Source of the DNA: Streptococcus sp. 121
Lineage (GTDB): Bacteria > Bacillota > Bacilli > Lactobacillales > Streptococcaceae
Assembly (NCBI RefSeq): GCF_016458205.1
Contig: NZ_JAEMED010000002.1
Location: 18,962 to 82,961 of the forward strand
Direction: 5' to 3'
Length of the DNA stretch: 64,000 bases
The first letter of the stretch is position 1; every line of letters begins with the position of its first letter. A program made the translations under genes and the position numbers. This document shows, in pieces, positions 51,458 through 61,745 of this stretch. The notes beneath the pieces are model-generated. The model was not told the origin of the DNA and ran no database searches. It worked only from the letters and a program-made list of their open reading frames with translations.

Positions 51458-52939
51458 ATGAAGAAGAATTATTTGAAAAAAGTAACCCTTACCTCCGCCA
51501 CAACTCTCAGTCTACTTCTAACGACAGGTATTGTTATGGCCGAAGATGAAACTAACAACTCTAGCTCAGAGACGATAACAAGCACTCAAAACACTACTGA
51601 AGAAAGCACTGATAGTAGCGAAACTAGCTCCTCCGTAGAGGAAACAGAGAACTATATTCCTGGGCAAGGGAAATTAGAAAATATAGGATTTCAAATTCAT
51701 CCAGATGGACTCTCCGTAGACTTTCATCTAACTGTCACTAATCTACCCGAAAACAAATTGAAAGGTGCTAATAGTGTGTTTGCTACAGTCTTGAGGAATC
51801 AGAAAACCAACGGAGACTATATTGGTAGCTCGAATCCTTATATTACTGGAAATTTCATGGATCTTGCAGTCACACTGAGAAGTTCTAAAGAAGAGTTACC
51901 TGTTGTTGAATTTAGTTTGTATTTTGGGGACTCATTTGAACAAAAGTCTGAAACAAAGAACTTTAAAGCAGTAATCAGTGAAAAGGGAATCATTCGGTAT
52001 ATTGCTGATGCTTCTGGTATTATTATTGCCACGAGACCAGGCGAAAACACGATTCAAACTCTAGCTGAGCTTGATACAAGTGAAAATTCTAGTTCAACTG
52101 AGAAATCTAGTTCACCCAAGAAATCTAGCTCCTCTGAGAATTCTAGTTCCACTCAGTCAAAATCTAGCAGTCAAAGTTCAAGCCAGAATAAAAGCGAATC
52201 TGAAGATAAACTCACCAGTTCAACAAGTAGTAGTTCTTCGAGTTCAAAGGAAACTAAGACAACTTCCTCCAGTCCCACTCAATCAAATTCCTCAAAGCAG
52301 CCTACAGCAACAACTAGTAAAATTCCAAGCAAGTTGGTTGGGACCTGGACCCAAAATGGTGACACTATCATCATTCATGCAGACGGCTCAGGGACGCACA
52401 AAAGCAGCAATGCTACTTCAGACTTTATCATTTCAGAAGTCCTTGATCATGGCAATGGCAATTACGAAATAGTTGATCAAAAAGAAGCGATGAAATTCTA
52501 TCGTCCAGGAACCTGGGGAATTGAAGGCATGCGCAAAGTACTGCTTGGTTTTAATCTAACAGGTGACACCCTTAAACCAACCATGTGGGTAGCCGATGGT
52601 CCAGGTCAAGATGCTCCAATTGATTTTGAAAATAGTTACAAAGAGGAAAGCACTTATACCCGTCAACAAAATCAATCTGAAACAACGGAAAGTCAGTCTC
52701 AAGTTGAAGACAAAAAACAAGAGAATACGACCAACAACACATCTTCTGAGACACCTGAGACATCTGAAAACAGTCAGACAAGTACTCAAATGACCCCACA
52801 AAAAACTAAGAAACGTACAGGAATTACCCGTTTCTTACCAAACACTGGTCAGGAGGCAGCAGCTTACATTGGAGTCATTGGTCTAGCTATCCTTGGACTA
52901 GCCTACTTCCTCATTCGCACTAAACCAAAGGATAAATAA
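51458..52939 (+). CDS. LPXTG-anchored serine-rich surface protein
   Basis: 493 residues. Signal peptide to about residue 28 (LLLTTGIVMA / EDE). First globular part (about 70-195, LENIGFQIHPDGLSVDFHLTV in pieces), a Ser/Thr/Lys-rich stretch (about 205-290), a second globular part beginning LVGTWTQNGD (about 295-400), a Gln/Thr/Glu stretch, then the sorting signal LPNTG, hydrophobic helix and basic tail KPKDK. It should be joined to the wall by sortase A. The GTW domain resembles that of the next gene. Ligand unknown. Confidence 0.85.
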   Translation: MKKNYLKKVTLTSATTLSLLLTTGIVMAEDETNNSSSETITSTQNTTEESTDSSETSSSVEETENYIPGQGKLENIGFQIHPDGLSVDFHLTVTNLPENKLKGANSVFATVLRNQKTNGDYIGSSNPYITGNFMDLAVTLRSSKEELPVVEFSLYFGDSFEQKSETKNFKAVISEKGIIRYIADASGIIIATRPGENTIQTLAELDTSENSSSTEKSSSPKKSSSSENSSSTQSKSSSQSSSQNKSESEDKLTSSTSSSSSSSKETKTTSSSPTQSNSSKQPTATTSKIPSKLVGTWTQNGDTIIIHADGSGTHKSSNATSDFIISEVLDHGNGNYEIVDQKEAMKFYRPGTWGIEGMRKVLLGFNLTGDTLKPTMWVADGPGQDAPIDFENSYKEESTYTRQQNQSETTESQSQVEDKKQENTTNNTSSETPETSENSQTSTQMTPQKTKKRTGITRFLPNTGQEAAAYIGVIGLAILGLAYFLIRTKPKDK

Positions 52940-53053
52940 AAGCACTTATAACTTTTCCCCATACTTGTATACAAGTCCTCACTAGATGAAAGGCTAGTGG
53001 GGATTTATAATTAATCATAATCCAATTCTATTTTTACCAGGGAGATAACGATT

Positions 53054-54028
53054 TTGAAAAAGAAATTCACTTTTGCCTTTCTACCTAAATTCATTTTCAA
53101 CCTAGTTCTACTAGCTTTTCTATCGTTATATCAGTGTTCACAAATATTTGCAGAGGATCAAAAACAAGTTCTTCCCACAGAAGTAACCGGTACATGGACT
53201 GGAGGAAACTATAATGTTAACGATCTTCCACAACAGACAACACTTATACTAAAAAAAGATGGTGACGGAAATCTGTTCACTGATAAATATGAACAGAACT
53301 TTAAGATTGACAAATTAATTAAAACTGCTGATGGTGGTTATGTCGTCTATTCAAAAAATTTTAGGGATAGTCAAGATAAGCAATATCTGCTATATGTTAA
53401 TGGGGATTTACTTGAAATATATGATCGAAAACTGCAAAATAATAGTTCATTAAATGAACATCAAGCCTCAACACTTTCAAGAAATGAGTTTGATTTCTCG
53501 ACCAGATATTTACGAGATATGGATCCAACAAAATTGAAATCAAAACCAAGTACTGAACCAGTTTGGAACGAGATTAAAGCAAGCAAACTTAAATCTTTTA
53601 TGGAGGAATATGTTCGATCAGGACTTCAACAATTTGGTGCCAATTCCAATAATACCGTTCAATATAATGCAGAAGAACTTGATTTAAATGATACTTTAGT
53701 CCATATGGGTGTTCATGGCTTTTTAAAAGGAAGTCGCATCCTTGTAGGACATAAAGAAAATAGAAGTAGTGAACTTCTGGCTATTAATCGGGTACTTGTT
53801 CAAACTTCTAAGGACGGCAGTGGTACTGCCCAATACAATATTTTATCAAGCTACGGAATATCCTCAGAACACTTTCCTCTAGCTCACTTCTATTTCACCA
53901 TAAATGAAGGCAAACCTCTAGTTCTTATGTCTCAACAAACGCAAGGAAATGAACTCGGAATGTATTACATGTATCCCTCCTACGACCCCAAACTCCAAGA
54001 AGCCTTTGCTGCAATCGTCAATGAATAA
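53054..54028 (+). CDS. secreted protein with GTW domain and DUF4767-like domain
   Basis: 324 residues from TTG at 53054 (GGGAG ten bases upstream). Signal peptide to about residue 34 with cleavage after IFA; the Cys in LYQC lacks a good lipobox. Residues 45-130 begin VTGTWTGG and look like a relative of the GTW domain in the preceding LPXTG protein. Residues 170-324 (EPVWNEIKASKLKSFMEEY ... GMYYMYPSYDPKLQEAF) resemble DUF4767 of lactic acid bacteria. No anchor, so it is probably released. Function unknown. Confidence 0.7.
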   Translation: MKKKFTFAFLPKFIFNLVLLAFLSLYQCSQIFAEDQKQVLPTEVTGTWTGGNYNVNDLPQQTTLILKKDGDGNLFTDKYEQNFKIDKLIKTADGGYVVYSKNFRDSQDKQYLLYVNGDLLEIYDRKLQNNSSLNEHQASTLSRNEFDFSTRYLRDMDPTKLKSKPSTEPVWNEIKASKLKSFMEEYVRSGLQQFGANSNNTVQYNAEELDLNDTLVHMGVHGFLKGSRILVGHKENRSSELLAINRVLVQTSKDGSGTAQYNILSSYGISSEHFPLAHFYFTINEGKPLVLMSQQTQGNELGMYYMYPSYDPKLQEAFAAIVNE

Positions 54029-54032
54029 AAAC

Positions 54033-54077
54033 AAAAATCCCAATTCTTCTCTCCATAGAGACTGAGAATTGGGATTT
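54033..54077. terminator. bidirectional terminator
   Basis: AAAATCCCAATTCT / AGAATTGGGATTTT perfect 14-bp stem between the convergent secreted-protein and HipA-like genes. Confidence 0.85.
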
Positions 54078-54079
54078 TC

Positions 54080-55384
54080 TTATTGACTGACCACCAAAGC
54101 TCGTCCCCAATCTGTATCCAAAATGGTTTGGAGCATGGCCACCTTGTAGCGGGCAAATTTTAGAAAGGGAACTTGGAGATCTTCGAGCTGTTGAAGGAAG
54201 TCTTGGCAATCTTTCTCAAATTGAGCACGATTTAGACGAAAAGGCTGGAACCCCTCTACCTGTAAAAAAGTGAGAATGGTCTCGAAATCTAGACCAACCA
54301 AAAGGGAATGGTGACGATTTTTTAAGTGGTTATTAATTCGTATATCATCCTCCATATCTCCTACCAGATAGTCATCGACATAAGCCTCCTCTGTTCGATC
54401 AGACCAAGGGACTGGTGTAGGTAGGCTGCGTCCATAATCATAGTTAATCAGGCGAGCTTGGCCACTCACTTGGTCAAAAACCACTGAATAGTTTCCAGCA
54501 TTGGTATGCCGATCCTGGTTCAAAGTCAAGATGTCCAAAGCAATTTGATCTCGTAAGAAGGCCCGTGCCTGTGGTTCATCAATTCCGTCAAAAGAGGAAT
54601 AGAGCTTCACCAAATAATGAAAGCGTTCCAAGGGTGGACTGTCGACAACTTTTTGGGCAAAGGTCTCTAAAGCAGTGAGTACCTTTCGTTCTCGTTGCCG
54701 AGGATCACTAAGAACCCAGTCCACTTCGGTTTCCTTGGTCAAAAATGGGGACAAGGTTCCCGACTGTAAGCTTTTACCATCATCAATCATCAGAAATTGA
54801 TAGCGAGCATGGCTATCGGTATCCAAGCCTGAGAGATTTTCGATTAAAATCGATACCAAGGTCTCGGCTACTGAGGAATAGCTATAGTCATAATTCCCGG
54901 CTTCCCAGTCATCTCCAAATTCCGGATTAACATTATCCCGCTTCACCATAACAGGTTGACCTTCCTGTAAGAAAACATCCTTATGTTGATTGCCTTTGAG
55001 AAGATTATCGCCGAAGGTCTGACCGCTCTCTAGCATCAGCTTCCCATCTAGGATTCGAGCTTCCTTAAGGGACAACGGACCATCCTGATTGGGAAAGTCT
55101 AGGGTTAGATATGGTTCCTTGGCAGAGAAAGCCATTCCTGACGGAATCTCTTGTAGGAGTTCTTTCAAACTGCGATTGTCTGTCCGGTAATTGGTCCGAA
55201 TCAAATAATTTAATTCTGCCTCCAAACCAACATAGGTCTGTTTATTTTCTGGAAAAACCAAGCTCGTAAAAGAACCTTCAGAATGGGGCTGACCGTTCCT
55301 AATGATTGGCTGGGCTGTTTTCTCCTCAGGATTCACCTCAAAGGATATCAGAGAATAGTACCCTAATTTCAAATCAACTTTCAT
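54080..55384 (-). CDS. HipA-like kinase-fold protein, orphan
   Basis: 434 residues from ATG at 55384 (RBS GGAGGTG five bases before; the frame to 55402 lacks one). The C-terminal half has the HipA-type catalytic loop LNQDRHTNAGNYSVV (Asp, His, Asn) and metal-binding LINYDYGRSL in place of DFG. The N-terminal half (IRTNYRTDNRSLKELLQ, GNYDYSYSSVAETL) is not like the HipA beta barrel. No HipB-like antitoxin gene is next to it. Substrate unknown; the family includes tRNA-synthetase and other protein kinases. Confidence 0.65.
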   Translation of the reverse strand: MKVDLKLGYYSLISFEVNPEEKTAQPIIRNGQPHSEGSFTSLVFPENKQTYVGLEAELNYLIRTNYRTDNRSLKELLQEIPSGMAFSAKEPYLTLDFPNQDGPLSLKEARILDGKLMLESGQTFGDNLLKGNQHKDVFLQEGQPVMVKRDNVNPEFGDDWEAGNYDYSYSSVAETLVSILIENLSGLDTDSHARYQFLMIDDGKSLQSGTLSPFLTKETEVDWVLSDPRQRERKVLTALETFAQKVVDSPPLERFHYLVKLYSSFDGIDEPQARAFLRDQIALDILTLNQDRHTNAGNYSVVFDQVSGQARLINYDYGRSLPTPVPWSDRTEEAYVDDYLVGDMEDDIRINNHLKNRHHSLLVGLDFETILTFLQVEGFQPFRLNRAQFEKDCQDFLQQLEDLQVPFLKFARYKVAMLQTILDTDWGRALVVSQ

Positions 55385-55408
55385 AAACACCTCCATGCAC
55401 ATAGCTCA

Positions 55409-55467
55409 TTTCGAAATCAAAATACTCGAATCATTCAAAGAACGGACTAGTGAAAGCCCATGAGTAT
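55409..55467. repeat. dispersed repeat family B, shortened copy 4
   Basis: About 60 bases: TTTCGAAATCAAAATACTCG at the left and CCCATGAGTATTTC at the right with most of the middle missing. Lies between valS and the HipA-like gene. Confidence 0.45.
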
Positions 55468-55475
55468 TTCACAAA

Positions 55476-55505
55476 ACCCCGCCAGTCTTCACCAGCGAGG
55501 TCCTC
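55476..55505 (-). terminator. valS terminator
   Basis: CCTCGCTGG / CTGGCGGGG stem (with G-U pairs) and T tract on the minus strand, just after valS. Confidence 0.7.
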
Positions 55506-55509
55506 TATT

Positions 55510-58158
55510 TTATACCAATTTTTTCATTTCTGCAATCCGTTCTTGGGTTGCGTCAAATTTAGCCTGGTAATCGGCTTGTTTGTCCTTTTCTTTTTGAACG
55601 ACTTCAGGTTTGGCATTGGCTACGAAGCGCTCATTACCCAATTTTTTGGCAACCATATCGAGCTCTTTTTGCCACTTGGCCAACTCTTTGTCCAAACGTG
55701 CCAATTCCTCTTCAACATTGAGCAAGTCTGCCAATGGGAGGTAGATTTCAGCGCCAGAGATAACCGCACTCATGCTGAGTTCTGGTGCCTCCAAATCAGC
55801 CGCAATTTCCAAGTGCTCTGGATTGGTGAAGCGCTTGATGTAGGTGACATGGTCTTGGAAGAAGCCTTGTAAGCCTGCATCTTTGGTTTTAATCAAAATG
55901 CTAATGGGCTTAGACGGAGCTACGTTCACCTCAGCTCGTGCATTGCGGACAGTCCGAATCAAGTCCTTGAGACTTTCAACTCCAGCATGAGCTTCCTCAT
56001 TGGCGAAGCTAGGATTCACCACTGGATAGGCTGCATGGACAATGCTTCCTTCTGCATATTGTCCATAGATTTCCTCAGTTACAAATGGCATGATTGGATG
56101 CAAGAGTCGCAAAATTTGATCCAATGTATACAGAAGAACGGAACGTGTCACGACTTTCTCAGCCTCATCCTCACTGTAAAGAACTTCCTTGGTCAACTCA
56201 ACATACCAGTTGGCAAACTCTTCCCAGATAAAGTTGTAGAGGATATGTCCAGCTACACCGAATTCAAATTTTTCAAAATTGTCAGTGACTTTGGCGATCG
56301 TTTCATTCAAATTATGCAAGATCCAACGGTCGGTTACATTGCCAGCTTGACCGCTTACAACCTTTTCAACCTGCTCACGTGCGGCTTCCAGACTTAGCCC
56401 TTCATTATTCATCAAAATATAACGCGAAATATTCCAAATCTTATTAATGAAGTTCCAAGAGGCGTCCATCTTCTCATAGGAGAAGCGGACATCTTGCCCA
56501 GGTGCAGAACCATTGGAGAGGAACCAACGAAGGGCATCCGCACCATATTTGTCAATGACATCCATTGGGTCAATTCCATTGCCCAAGGACTTGGACATCT
56601 TACGGCCCTGTTCATCGCGAATTAATCCGTGAATAAGAACATTCTTAAACGGCTGACGGCCTGTGAACTCAAGGGATTGGAAAATCATTCGAGACACCCA
56701 GAAGAAAATGATGTCATAACCCGTTACAAGGGTTGAGGTTGGGAAATAACGTTGGAAGTCCGCCGATTCTGTATCTGGCCAACCCATGGTTGAGAAAGGC
56801 CATAGCGCAGAAGAAAACCAAGTATCCAAGACATCCTCATCTTGAACCCAGCCTTCTCCCTCTGGAGCCTCTTCGCCGACGTACATTTCACCTGCTTCAT
56901 TGTACCAAGCTGGAATTTGATGTCCCCACCACAATTGACGAGAGATCACCCAGTCATGAACATTTTCCATCCATTGAAGGAAGGTATCGTTGAAGCGTGG
57001 AGGATAGAACTCCACCTTACCTTCCGTATCTTGGTTGGCAATGGCATTTTTAGCCAGTTGATCCATCTTGACGAACCACTGCGTAGATAAGCGAGGTTCA
57101 ACCACTGCACCTGAACGTTCAGAGTGCCCTACTGAGTGAACACGTTGTTCGATCTCTACCAAGGCTCCCAGTTCTTCCAATTTCGCAACAACAGCTTTAC
57201 GAGCCTCGAAGCGATCCATGCCAGCGAACTCACCCGCGAGTTCATTCATGGTTCCATCATCATTCATCACATTGACCTGTGGCAGATCATGGCGTTGACC
57301 AACAAGGAAGTCATTGGGATCGTGGGCTGGGGTAATTTTAACAACCCCGGTTCCAAACTCTGGATCAGCGTGCTCATCCGCTACAATTGGAATCGGCTTG
57401 TTCACAATCGGCAAAATAACATTCTGTCCAATCAAATCCTTATAACGTGGGTCTTCTGGGTTAACTGCAACGGCCACATCTCCAAACATGGTTTCAGGAC
57501 GAGTCGTCGCAACCTGAAGGGCGCGTGAGCCATCTTCCAATATATAATTCATATGATAGAAGGCACCCTCAACATCTTTATGGATAACCTCAATATCAGA
57601 TAGAGCTGTGCGAGCTGCTGGATCCCAGTTGATGATAAATTCACCACGGTAGATGTAGCCTTTTTTATACAAGTCCACAAAGACCTTACGAACAGCTTGG
57701 GACAAGCCCTCATCCAAGGTAAAACGTTCCCGGCTATAGTCTACTGACAAGCCCAATTTCCCCCACTGTTCCTTGATTGTGGTCGCATACTCATCCTTCC
57801 ACTCCCAGACCTTGTCCAAGAATTTTTCACGTCCAAGATCATAACGACTGATGCCTTGCTCCCGCAAACGCTCTTCAACCTTGGCCTGAGTTGCAATACC
57901 GGCATGGTCCATTCCTGGTAACCACAAGGTATCGTAGCCCTGCATCCGTTTTTGACGGATAATAATATCTTGCAAGGTTGTATCCCAAGCATGACCCAAA
58001 TGCAATTTACCGGTTACGTTTGGCGGCGGAATCACGATAGAATAAGGCTTAGCCTCTGCATCACCGGATGGTTTAAAAGCATCTGCTTCTAACCATTTGG
58101 CATAACGCCCAGCCTCAACCTCGGCTGGATTGTATTTCGTTGATAATTCTTTTGACAT
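55510..58158 (-). CDS. valS: valyl-tRNA synthetase
   Basis: 882 residues from ATG at 58158 (RBS AAAGGAAAG; begins [11 protein letters not shown] as in relatives; the longer frame to 58212 overlaps the GNAT gene). Motifs HLGH in [13 protein letters not shown] and KMSKS in [12 protein letters not shown]1 editing domain with [11 protein letters not shown]-terminal coiled coil for tRNA contact. Only 23 bases separate it from the upstream GNAT gene, so it has no leader of its own and probably depends on a promoter further upstream. Confidence 0.96.
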   Translation of the reverse strand: MSKELSTKYNPAEVEAGRYAKWLEADAFKPSGDAEAKPYSIVIPPPNVTGKLHLGHAWDTTLQDIIIRQKRMQGYDTLWLPGMDHAGIATQAKVEERLREQGISRYDLGREKFLDKVWEWKDEYATTIKEQWGKLGLSVDYSRERFTLDEGLSQAVRKVFVDLYKKGYIYRGEFIINWDPAARTALSDIEVIHKDVEGAFYHMNYILEDGSRALQVATTRPETMFGDVAVAVNPEDPRYKDLIGQNVILPIVNKPIPIVADEHADPEFGTGVVKITPAHDPNDFLVGQRHDLPQVNVMNDDGTMNELAGEFAGMDRFEARKAVVAKLEELGALVEIEQRVHSVGHSERSGAVVEPRLSTQWFVKMDQLAKNAIANQDTEGKVEFYPPRFNDTFLQWMENVHDWVISRQLWWGHQIPAWYNEAGEMYVGEEAPEGEGWVQDEDVLDTWFSSALWPFSTMGWPDTESADFQRYFPTSTLVTGYDIIFFWVSRMIFQSLEFTGRQPFKNVLIHGLIRDEQGRKMSKSLGNGIDPMDVIDKYGADALRWFLSNGSAPGQDVRFSYEKMDASWNFINKIWNISRYILMNNEGLSLEAAREQVEKVVSGQAGNVTDRWILHNLNETIAKVTDNFEKFEFGVAGHILYNFIWEEFANWYVELTKEVLYSEDEAEKVVTRSVLLYTLDQILRLLHPIMPFVTEEIYGQYAEGSIVHAAYPVVNPSFANEEAHAGVESLKDLIRTVRNARAEVNVAPSKPISILIKTKDAGLQGFFQDHVTYIKRFTNPEHLEIAADLEAPELSMSAVISGAEIYLPLADLLNVEEELARLDKELAKWQKELDMVAKKLGNERFVANAKPEVVQKEKDKQADYQAKFDATQERIAEMKKLV

Positions 58159-58181
58159 TTTATTCTTTCCTTTTATTTTAT

Positions 58182-58781
58182 TTAGTGGTTTAAATCGATA
58201 AGTTCTTCCCACTCGCTCCTTAACAGACCAAACCTCAATTCATCTTCTCTTTGTCCTCTCAGAAGTTCACGTCCCCTCAGTCTAGCTTCAAGAACAAATC
58301 CTGACTTTTTCGCAACGGCTTGGCTCTGAAGATTTGAAGCATGACAGGCAATTTCCATTTTATAAAGCTCCGGTATGAGGGTAAATGCCGCATAGCACAG
58401 GGCTTTGACAGCCTCGGGAACAAGGCCTTGCCCCCAGTAGTCAGGATGGAGAACATAGCCAACTTCGTAGATATCTCCCAGCTTTCCATGACGCCGATTG
58501 AAATCGACCGAACCGATGACACTATTCTCCCCTTTCAAGGTGATTCCATAGCCCCCTGGTAAACCAGCCTGCACCATTCGAAGGGGAATACCCTGGATGA
58601 AAGCCTCTTCCTCTTCTACGTTTTTCATAAGCGGAAAACCAGCATTGGTCGCGACTTCCGGTAAACTAGCATTGGCAAACATATCTGCCGCATCCGCAAC
58701 CTTACGCTCTCGAAGGTAGAGGCGCTCGGTCTCTACATCTGGCAATTGATTCTGGACGAATTCACCAAGTATCTTTATCAT
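58182..58781 (-). CDS. GNAT acetyltransferase, RimJ/RimL type
   Basis: 199 residues. Starts [20 protein letters not shown] in the RimJ manner; acetyl-CoA loop [19 protein letters not shown] and [21 protein letters not shown]. Such enzymes acetylate ribosomal proteins or small amines. Its ATG overlaps the end of the broken VOC gene (ATGA), and valS follows, so all were one transcript. Confidence 0.85.
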   Translation of the reverse strand: MIKILGEFVQNQLPDVETERLYLRERKVADAADMFANASLPEVATNAGFPLMKNVEEEEAFIQGIPLRMVQAGLPGGYGITLKGENSVIGSVDFNRRHGKLGDIYEVGYVLHPDYWGQGLVPEAVKALCYAAFTLIPELYKMEIACHASNLQSQAVAKKSGFVLEARLRGRELLRGQREDELRFGLLRSEWEELIDLNH

Positions 58782-59258
58782 TCTACCTCCTTCTGAATCA
58801 GCTCTATCTTAATGCCATCGGGATTTAGGGCATAGCGTCTCTCACAATCTCGGCCACCAGCATAGGGAAAAGCTTCGTCTTATAGAAGCCGCACTCCAAT
58901 CCCAAAAAAGTCTTGTCGCCAATTCCCCTGTCACTTCAAAAGCTAAATCATTCAAGCCAACCCTTGTTCAGTGAAATCCCATTTGTATAGTCTTGTAGTT
59001 TACTTTTAGTACAAGGCAGCGAGTCGTAGACAGTACTGAAGTACGGCAAGACGAGCTAACACAGTAATAAAAGATAAACTAAAAGAGTATAAAACATCAT
59101 CAGGAGCTTGCACAAATACCAAGTAGATGCCTTCTTTCAAAAAGGAGAAGCCCCTCCCAATCTTGGTAAAGAATGTAGCCCAGATTGTTTAGGAGAAACT
59201 CATAGAACCTACGAGAAGTCGCTAAATCAGAGACATAGATTTCAATATGATTTAACAA
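58778..59258 (-). pseudogene. VOC family protein, broken by MITE insertion and frameshifts
   Basis: From a TTG at 59258 (RBS AGAGGTG) the frame reads LLNHIEIYVSDLATSRRFYE then FLLNNLGYILYQDWEG, shifts frame to GIYLVFVQAPDDV, and is cut by the 104-bp family A repeat at 58988-59091. Past it come VGLNDLAFEVTGELATRL and, in another frame, PYAGGRDCERRYALNPDG and [11 protein letters not shown] with a stop overlapping the GNAT start. These are the two halves of a VOC fold. At least two frameshifts plus the insertion make it non-functional. Confidence 0.8.
58988..59091. repeat. MITE-like repeat family A, copy 2
   Basis: 104 bases, one mismatch from 30108-30211. It interrupts the VOC reading frame, so this copy moved in after that gene was formed. 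Ends are inverted repeats and it lies in TA-rich flanks. Confidence 0.8.
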
Positions 59259-59262
59259 GACA

Positions 59263-60558
59263 TCACCTCTTGCGGAAGATAACTCCGTTTTCTTTTAGTT
59301 GCCGAACCGTTGCAGGTCCAATTCCACGAATCGCCAGAACTTCCTTCTCTGTCTTTTTCTCAAAATCTTTAAAACTCCGAAGTCCTGCATTTAGTAGAAG
59401 TCGTTTCTTATCAAACTGAAGTCCTTCGTAGGACGGCTCAGAGAACAGATGTACAAGATCATCGAGATTACCTTGAGGCAAAGTCTTTAGTAAATCACTA
59501 AGGGTAGAGTCCTGCGGTCCACTTGAATTCTTTTCTGGAAGATGATTCGGTTGCCTTTCCTGAAATTCCAGATACATGTCTGTCAATTGATTTATCAGAA
59601 TGGCCTTATCCGCTAGAAATAAGCCTAGAGGGTTGAGAACGTGAGCTATTGAATGTTCATGTTCCCCCTCACACTCTTCCTGATTATGATGCATAACGTC
59701 CAAGAACCACTGAGGATTTCCCAGAGCTGAAGCAAATTCAGGATCTTCTCTAACGAGATCCTCAAACAAGTCATTCGCTCGTTCTGAATCGCCCGTCATT
59801 AAACTCGCGATTACAGCATAAAGATTGAGACCAGCATCATAAACATTCTCTGATAACCTATCCCTGTACATGTCTAATACAAATTCAGGTTGGAAAGTTG
59901 AACAATAGACACTTGCCATTAAATTGTGCAAATAGCCAGGACTCCCTTTTTCAAAGACATATGGTTCAAGGATATCCATAATGTCAAGTGCCAAGTTAAG
60001 CAAACCTTCCTCGAAATAGACTGTCAGTAGAAAGGTCAAGGCATCTAGATACTGACCGGTTAGAGGGTGGTCCCAGGCAGGAGAAGTAACTTCTTCTAGT
60101 TTCTGCACCGTTAGATTCGCAAAAGTTTTGTAGCTCTCAATTGTCTGATAGGTAAATTGTTCACGACTATCCATTAAATAGTACCATTGCGCTTCAAAAC
60201 TATGGACATGTTCTTTGGCTAGTTGTTCCAGGACCCTAGTTCTCTCTGATCCCTCTTCCATCTGAAGAGCATGAAGTAGAGCAATCCCAACTTCAACTGT
60301 CTCTAGTTCGTCCTCACTCGCTCCTACTTCCTGCAAATTTCCAACTAGGTCATCAAAAATACTAAGGTCCATATTTTGGGTATCGGATACTTTAATATTC
60401 TTAGAGGCCAGAGTAGTTTCATCTGAAATAAAGTCAGAATCATCAAACAGGTCAATGGTGTGATTGACTTGTGATCCTGTATCCAAAAATTTTTTCTCAT
60501 CCTTATACTCTCGGCGCATCTGCTTCAATACTTTTTTATTACTTTTCTTTTTGGCCAT
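59263..60558 (-). CDS. TPR-like / helix-hairpin-helix protein, paralog 2
   Basis: 431 residues. Basic N-terminus (MAKKKSNKKVLKQMRREYK), about 300 residues of helical TPR-like pairs (VEVGIALLHALQMEEGSE, YLDALTFLLTVYFEEGLLNL, NLYAVIASLMTGDSERANDL), and a C-terminal helix-hairpin-helix ending LAIRGIGPATVRQLKENGVI, as in RNA polymerase alpha CTD or Pol-type DNA-binding domains. Shares its plan and C-terminus with the gene before it. Function unknown; a nucleic-acid-binding adaptor is possible. Confidence 0.7.
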   Translation of the reverse strand: MAKKKSNKKVLKQMRREYKDEKKFLDTGSQVNHTIDLFDDSDFISDETTLASKNIKVSDTQNMDLSIFDDLVGNLQEVGASEDELETVEVGIALLHALQMEEGSERTRVLEQLAKEHVHSFEAQWYYLMDSREQFTYQTIESYKTFANLTVQKLEEVTSPAWDHPLTGQYLDALTFLLTVYFEEGLLNLALDIMDILEPYVFEKGSPGYLHNLMASVYCSTFQPEFVLDMYRDRLSENVYDAGLNLYAVIASLMTGDSERANDLFEDLVREDPEFASALGNPQWFLDVMHHNQEECEGEHEHSIAHVLNPLGLFLADKAILINQLTDMYLEFQERQPNHLPEKNSSGPQDSTLSDLLKTLPQGNLDDLVHLFSEPSYEGLQFDKKRLLLNAGLRSFKDFEKKTEKEVLAIRGIGPATVRQLKENGVIFRKR

Positions 60559-60581
60559 AGGACACCTCCCGTTTTTTTTAA

Positions 60582-61745
60582 CTATAAATGATTTCGAAAA
60601 TTGACACCATTTGCCTTTAATTGGTTAATGGTCTTTTTCCCAATTCCAGGAATAGCTCGAATTTCAGATTCTGTATGCTGCTCTAAAGCTTCCAAACTCA
60701 TGATCCCAGCATCGCAGATAGCGTGACCCTGCCGCAAGTGAATACCTTTCATGGCAGGACTGTTAAAAAACTCATTTCGTTTTGTAGGAGAATCCGGTTG
60801 ATTTTCAATAAAATTTTCTACAATATTATTTAACTCAAAAGCCATTTTCCTTTTATCTATTAAAAAACGAGACATAAAACTTAAAGAAAACCGGAGGTAC
60901 TCCGCCGAATTTGGACGGTAATATTCAAAGTCATTATCACTATGAAGTCCGACATTCCAATAAACCTGTCCTAATACATGAATTGCAATCGGATTTAACA
61001 GTGCTAATTCTTCAAAAACAGAAGCTGCTGCCTTGTGATCACCATGCAACAAATGAGAAATGATTAGATGCACTAGGACACCATCATCCTCCCAGCCTAA
61101 TGCTTTTTGATATTCATAAAAGTTCACAATATCCTCATGGCGGTATAGCATATTATAGACCGATAGCATCGGATAAACAAACATATCAGGAAATTCCTCT
61201 GTATGCATCTCCAAAATAAAATCCACAAGTCCCGCAGCCTGAGTAAGAAAATCCATTTCTAAATAATAGATCAGCACAGAATACAGGGCTTTTAAAGGTT
61301 CTCTCGATTCAAACCATACCCAAGAAGCATATCCTTCTTTTGCCCAAGCATCCTTTGCCTTTCTTTGAATCTCCTGAGCTTCAACGAAATCATCATAACA
61401 ATACTCATCTCGACGTGCAGAAAATAGATAGCTTTGAATAGCTAAATTATCTGGATATTTCTTTCGAAGTTTTCTGAAAGCTCTTAATCTCTCGATTGGA
61501 TTTTCCAATGCACGAGCATCATAATAAGCTCTCTCCTCCTTCGTGAGACCATTATCAAAAGAAAAATTCTTATTTTCAAACAGATTTTGAATTCTTTCTT
61601 TTAAATGTTCAATATCAACTTGTGGTTGTTCTTCCACATCATCTTGAAGCCAAGATTCAAAGTTAATAATCTTGGATTGACCATTCCTCAGGTGATCTCT
61701 TCTTAATTCTTTGAGTTTTTTTTTCGAATTTTTCTTTTTAGCCAT
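60582..61745 (-). CDS. TPR-like / helix-hairpin-helix protein, paralog 1
   Basis: 387 residues from ATG at 61745 (RBS AAGAAGGA). The frame open to 61838 runs through the T-box terminator and is rejected. Lys-rich start (MAKKKNSKKKLKELRR), helical repeats (YSVLIYYLEMDFLTQAAGLV, HLIISHLLHGDHKAAASVFE) and a C-terminal helix-hairpin-helix IRAIPGIGKKTINQLKANGV. Followed 23 bases later by its paralog. It is the first gene behind a T-box leader, unusual for a protein with no clear link to amino acids or tRNA. Confidence 0.7.
   Translation of the reverse strand: MAKKKNSKKKLKELRRDHLRNGQSKIINFESWLQDDVEEQPQVDIEHLKERIQNLFENKNFSFDNGLTKEERAYYDARALENPIERLRAFRKLRKKYPDNLAIQSYLFSARRDEYCYDDFVEAQEIQRKAKDAWAKEGYASWVWFESREPLKALYSVLIYYLEMDFLTQAAGLVDFILEMHTEEFPDMFVYPMLSVYNMLYRHEDIVNFYEYQKALGWEDDGVLVHLIISHLLHGDHKAAASVFEELALLNPIAIHVLGQVYWNVGLHSDNDFEYYRPNSAEYLRFSLSFMSRFLIDKRKMAFELNNIVENFIENQPDSPTKRNEFFNSPAMKGIHLRQGHAICDAGIMSLEALEQHTESEIRAIPGIGKKTINQLKANGVNFRNHL

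Noticed and set aside
53054..53170. Lipoprotein signal in the secreted protein
   Set aside because: The Cys is preceded by LYQ, which does not fit the lipobox; a type I signal peptide with cleavage after IFA is more likely.
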